A DNA stretch of 60,510 nt from Myxococcota bacterium (lineage in GTDB: Bacteria > Myxococcota_A > Bradymonadia > UBA7976 > UBA1532). Of this stretch, positions 57,454-60,510 are shown in pieces. The first letter of the stretch is position 1, and each line of letters starts with the position of its first letter. The position numbers were made by a program, and so were the translations under genes. The notes below the pieces were generated by a model that was given only the letters and a program-made list of their open reading frames with translations, was not told where the DNA came from and did not search any database. Where the stretch lies: the NCBI GenBank assembly GCA_023150895.1, contig JAKLJY010000044.1:1-60510 (forward strand), in the 5' to 3' direction.

Positions 57454-58769
57454 GCGAACAGCTCTCCGATCACGTCCGTGACGCGGCCCTCGGCGTGGCC
57501 GAAAGCGTCGACCGGCACGCCGGCGCCGCGCAGCGCGGTGAAGGGCGCGTGGCTGGCGTTGTGGTTGTTGCCGCGCCAGTGATAGCCGCCCTTGAGCCGC
57601 CCGCCGCCCCGCCCGGCGATGATGACGGGGAACTCGTCGTTGGTGTGGACCTTGCCCTCGGAGAGCTCCGTCGTGCACAGAATCGAGCTGTTGTGCAGCA
57701 GGTTCGAGTCGCCGTCGGGTGTGTTGCGCAGCGTGTCGAGGAACACGCCGAGCTGCTGCATGATGAACGTCACCGCGGCGTGGACGATGGGTTGGGGCGT
57801 GCCCTCGTCGTGACAGATCTGATGCAGGGAGTTCTGCGCACCGGCGGGCCAGACGATGACACCCGAGCCCGCACAACTGAACATCACCGAGAAGGCGCGC
57901 GTCAGGTCGCAGGACAACGCCAGCGCCATGAGCTGAGACATGACGAGGTTCTTTTCGACGAGCTGCTCTCGGCCGTCGACGTCCGGGTAGGCGCCGGGAC
58001 GGGGCGGCAGACGGCAGGCCCCCGCGCTCGACTGCAGGCGCTGCTCGATGAGACGCACGCTGTCGAAGTGTTGCTCGAGGCGCTGGCGATCCCGCGCCCC
58101 CACCGTCGACTGGAGCTTGCGGATCTGTCCGTGCACGACGTCGAGCACGCTCTTGCGCGCCCGGGCGAGCTGCGGCGCGCCGGGGCCGACCCCCGTCAGG
58201 CGGTCGAAGAAGAGGGCCGGGTCGTACTCCGACGGGTTCGGATTGTTGGGGCCGTTGTGCGACAGATGCTGAAACGTCGTGCCTTCGTCCGTGCCCCAGA
58301 AGCGCGCGACCGCAACCTCCAGCGAGCGGAAGGGCGTCTGCCCCTGAAAGTGCGCCGCCGCGATCTGATCCACGCTCGGGTGAGCGAACGTCGAGACGAT
58401 GGTGTCGCGGGTGGTGCCGACCTGATGATACCGCGCACCGGTCATGATGCCGGCCATGCCCGAGTGGTGCGGGTGGGTCGCGGTCTTGATCTCCAGCCCC
58501 GTGAGCGGGCTGATGTATTCGCGAACCCCCATGAGGGGCTCCATCTCGGCACGGGCGCGCCACTCTAGCCCCGTGCCGTCGGGAATCCAGTGTTCGCGCC
58601 GGATGCCATTGCCCCAGAACCACACGCCGAAGCGCGTCGGCAGGGGGGTGCCATCGGCATGCGCCGTGCCGGTGCCATCGAGCATCGCTTCGAGCACCGG
58701 CAGCGCCAGCGTGGCCGTCACGCCACCGAGGGCCCCGCGCAGAAAGGTTCGTCGGTTCATCGCGCGCAT
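57450..58769 (-). CDS. DUF1552 family secreted protein
   Basis: 439 residues. The N-terminus has the twin-arginine motif NRRTFLRGALGG with a hydrophobic helix, so export by Tat is expected. The ATG at 58769 (or 58760) is fitting. DUF1552 marks include RFGVWFWGNGI, HPHHSGMAGIMTG, SVDQIAA and the C-terminal CTTELSEGKVHTNDEFPVIIAG and GNNHNASHAP. The family resembles alkaline-phosphatase or sulfatase-like folds without proof of activity. In Planctomycetota and Myxococcota it is regularly next to DUF1592/DUF1588 proteins, as here: the two genes are separated by one base. The following lipoprotein overlaps its stop. Confidence 0.92.
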   Translation of the reverse strand: MRAMNRRTFLRGALGGVTATLALPVLEAMLDGTGTAHADGTPLPTRFGVWFWGNGIRREHWIPDGTGLEWRARAEMEPLMGVREYISPLTGLEIKTATHPHHSGMAGIMTGARYHQVGTTRDTIVSTFAHPSVDQIAAAHFQGQTPFRSLEVAVARFWGTDEGTTFQHLSHNGPNNPNPSEYDPALFFDRLTGVGPGAPQLARARKSVLDVVHGQIRKLQSTVGARDRQRLEQHFDSVRLIEQRLQSSAGACRLPPRPGAYPDVDGREQLVEKNLVMSQLMALALSCDLTRAFSVMFSCAGSGVIVWPAGAQNSLHQICHDEGTPQPIVHAAVTFIMQQLGVFLDTLRNTPDGDSNLLHNSSILCTTELSEGKVHTNDEFPVIIAGRGGGRLKGGYHWRGNNHNASHAPFTALRGAGVPVDAFGHAEGRVTDVIGELFA

Positions 58770-58770
58770 G

Positions 58771-60510
58771 TCACTGTGCCTCCATCCCAGCCATCGCCGC
58801 GGGCGGCTCGGCGCCCACCAGACGGAAACCGGCGCTCGTCACCAGCGCCAGCGCCAGGGATTGCAGCCGCCCGCCTCCCTCGGACAGGCGCCCGATGAGT
58901 TCGTTGACCGCCGGCGACTCGCTGCGCAGCTCCAGGTGGCCCGTGCCGTACCGATACAGGCGCCGGGCCACGCAGGCCGCGAAGTCCGGGCTCTCGCGCA
59001 ACGTGCGGGCGAGCTCCGCCGCGCCGTTGAACTTCGCCCCCGCCAGCTCGCCGCTCGCGTCGATGGGCAGCCCCTGCTCCGTCGTGCGATACGCCCCGAT
59101 CGCATCGAAGTTCTCGAGCGCGAGCCCGATGGGATCCATGAACTGATGACAGCCGTTGCAGGTGGGGTCGCTGCGGTGGCGCTCGACCTTCTCGCGCATG
59201 GTCTCGGGCGAGCCGTCGCCCTCGGGCAGCTCGGCGACGACCCCGGCGGGCGGCGGCGGCACGTCGAAACACAGAAGGTTCGTCACGACGAACTTGCCGC
59301 GCAGCGTCGGGCTCGTGACCGTGTTGTGCGAGTAGAGCGCCAACACACCGGCCGCCCCCATCAGACCCCCACGGGGGTGCCCCGCCGGCAGGTCGACCGG
59401 CTCGAAGGCCGCCGGGTCCACGGGTCCGGGCAGCCCGTACAGCGACGCCAGCTCACCGTTCACGAAGATGCGGCGCGAGGTCAGGACCTCGCCGAAGTCG
59501 GCGTCGCGTGTGAAGACGACGTCGCGGAACAGCGCCTCGATCTCACCCCGCATCGACGCGCCGAGGGTGGCCGACATCTGCGGAAACGTCGCGGGGTCCT
59601 TCGTGAGCCCGGCGAGACGGTCGAGGTTGATGGCCTCCTCGAAGAACCGACTCAGGCCGCGCTCGGCGCGGGGGTCGGCCAGCATGCGCGTCGCCGCCGC
59701 GCGCACGCCCTCGGCCGTCGCGAGCTCGCCGCGCAGACCCGCGTCGAGCAGCGCGTCGTCGGGCGGGGCATCCCACAGGAAGAACGCGAGGCGGGAGGCC
59801 ATCTCCAGGCTGGTGTAGCGGCGGCGCTGGCCGCCCTCGGGCGCGGGCACCGCGGGATCCGGCTCGCCCCGCTCCACCCGGAACAGGAAGTCCGGCGACT
59901 GAAGCAACGCCGACAGCCCGAAGGCCAGGCCGCGCCACGGATCGCGCAGTTCGCCCGCAGCCGTCTGCGCGACGCCGACGAGCGCGTCGATCTCGGCCGC
60001 CTCGAGCGGCCGGCGCCAGGCCCGCCGGCCGGTGCGCTCGAAGAACCCGCGCAGACACTCCACCGCCGCCGGATCGCAGCCCACGAGGGCGTCGCGGGTC
60101 GGGCCGTCGGCCACGGCCCAGTCGGCGAGCGCCTGCGCGGCCACCTCGAACTGCTCGGCCGCGCGGGGCGAGATGGTCAACTCGGCGGCACCCACCGTGC
60201 TGAAGCCGTGCAGGGGCGTATCGGCCTCGAGATCGGTCGGCACCGGCGCCGCGTCGCCGAGCAGCGCACGGACGGCGTTCGCATACTGAGACCGGGTCAG
60301 GCGATGCAGCGCGGCCGGCGCCGGCGCGAAGTCCGGGTGTTCCTCGGCCGGCACGACCGGGCCCGGCCCGGGCGCCTCGCCGCCATTGAGCGACGGCAGC
60401 CCGCCCCCCGCGCCGACGGGGGTGCCGCCGGTGGGCGCCGCGGGGTCGCCGGACCCCAGGCCGCCGGCGCCGCCGGGGTCGCTCGGGTCACCGGAGACGA
60501 ACGCGCCGGG
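58771..60510 (-). CDS. DUF1592/DUF1588/DUF1585-type protein, 5' end outside the window
   Basis: The frame is open without a stop from 58771 to the right edge (579 codons visible), so the start and signal lie beyond 60510. The first visible stretch is a Gly/Ala/Pro linker (GGAGGLGSGDPAAPTGG), typical of lipoproteins. LHRLTRSQYANAVRALLGD marks DUF1587. DUF1595/1592-like blocks include SLEMASRLAFFLWDAPPD and FFEEAINLDRLAGL. DUF1588 and DUF1585 have TLRGKFVVTNLLCFDVPPPP, CNGCHQFMDPIGLALENFDAIGAYR and YRYGTGHLE. CNGCH is a c-type-heme-like motif that may bind heme. It is coupled to the DUF1552 gene. Function unknown. Confidence 0.9.
   Translation of the reverse strand, partial: PGAFVSGDPSDPGGAGGLGSGDPAAPTGGTPVGAGGGLPSLNGGEAPGPGPVVPAEEHPDFAPAPAALHRLTRSQYANAVRALLGDAAPVPTDLEADTPLHGFSTVGAAELTISPRAAEQFEVAAQALADWAVADGPTRDALVGCDPAAVECLRGFFERTGRRAWRRPLEAAEIDALVGVAQTAAGELRDPWRGLAFGLSALLQSPDFLFRVERGEPDPAVPAPEGGQRRRYTSLEMASRLAFFLWDAPPDDALLDAGLRGELATAEGVRAAATRMLADPRAERGLSRFFEEAINLDRLAGLTKDPATFPQMSATLGASMRGEIEALFRDVVFTRDADFGEVLTSRRIFVNGELASLYGLPGPVDPAAFEPVDLPAGHPRGGLMGAAGVLALYSHNTVTSPTLRGKFVVTNLLCFDVPPPPAGVVAELPEGDGSPETMREKVERHRSDPTCNGCHQFMDPIGLALENFDAIGAYRTTEQGLPIDASGELAGAKFNGAAELARTLRESPDFAACVARRLYRYGTGHLELRSESPAVNELIGRLSEGGGRLQSLALALVTSAGFRLVGAEPPAAMAGMEAQ

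Noticed and set aside
1-60510. tRNA, rRNA, phage integration site or origin of replication
   Set aside because: No cloverleaf, rRNA-like or dnaA-box cluster was recognised by eye. This is not a computed search.

Overview
The window is very GC-rich and looks like a piece of a large-genome member of the Myxococcota (Deltaproteobacteria in older schemes). The grounds are a MYXO-CTERM-like sorting tail, MopE-type CNGxDDDCDGxxDEG metal-binding motifs, many surface lipoproteins with long Asp/Ala- or Gly-rich linkers, a large eukaryotic-like Ser/Thr kinase, and a DUF1552/DUF1592 gene pair. No rRNA, tRNA, CRISPR array or prophage was seen. Taxonomy is inferred from gene content only.

Layout. 1-5365: a partial lipoprotein, a DUF4336-like protein, a MaoC-fold protein and a large unknown protein in one minus-strand run, then a lipoprotein with YD-like repeats. 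5637-8354: a membrane protein, an AAA/DUF4143 ATPase behind two tandem palindromes, and a VapBC-type toxin-antitoxin pair. 8454-17735: a PHP-domain surface protein with MYXO-CTERM-like tail, an M17 aminopeptidase, a small lipoprotein, a DUF2723 membrane protein, a spermidine-synthase-like protein and a CocE/NonD-type lipoprotein hydrolase. 17736-18625: a decayed hipBA locus. A ~271-bp MITE-like element with terminal inverted repeats and a 7-bp target duplication sits inside hipA. 18626-21423: an AspT-family transporter and a GH113-like glycosidase.

21526-33087 is a signalling island: a chemotaxis receptor, a hybrid histidine kinase, a MASE1/HisKA_2-type kinase, a divergent 1157-residue Ser/Thr kinase with a propeller-like C-terminus, and an ECF-like sigma factor coupled to a small secreted protein. 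33141-40210 holds surface proteins, including a 1496-residue lipoprotein mosaic and a small beta-barrel. 40236-48054 is a minus-strand run of six genes: a PPC-type lipoprotein, a BIG2/thioredoxin/PPC lipoprotein, a PVGG-repeat lipoprotein, two further thioredoxin-fold proteins and a DUF6029-like outer-membrane protein. The last four are joined by two 4-base stop/start overlaps and one 11-base gap. It reads as an envelope redox or outer-membrane assembly module.

48181-49642 encodes XdhC and a MobA-like nucleotidyltransferase. The most interesting segment is 49564-54362. It holds an RND (MMPL-like) exporter, then a PqqD-like domain fused to an internal twin-arginine-like segment and a Lys/Glu-rich helical tail. 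Seven bases later comes a single protein joining a prolyl-4-hydroxylase-like 2-oxoglutarate oxygenase to an ATP-grasp ligase. This could be an undescribed peptide- or protein-tail modification and export system, with the PqqD protein as both recognition element and substrate. The window ends with an SDR oxidoreductase, a beta-barrel, a Cys-repeat/MopE lipoprotein, a DUF1552 protein and a partial DUF1592/DUF1588-type protein that runs off the right edge. Most minus-strand runs are tightly packed, with GTGA or ATGA overlaps suggesting translational coupling.
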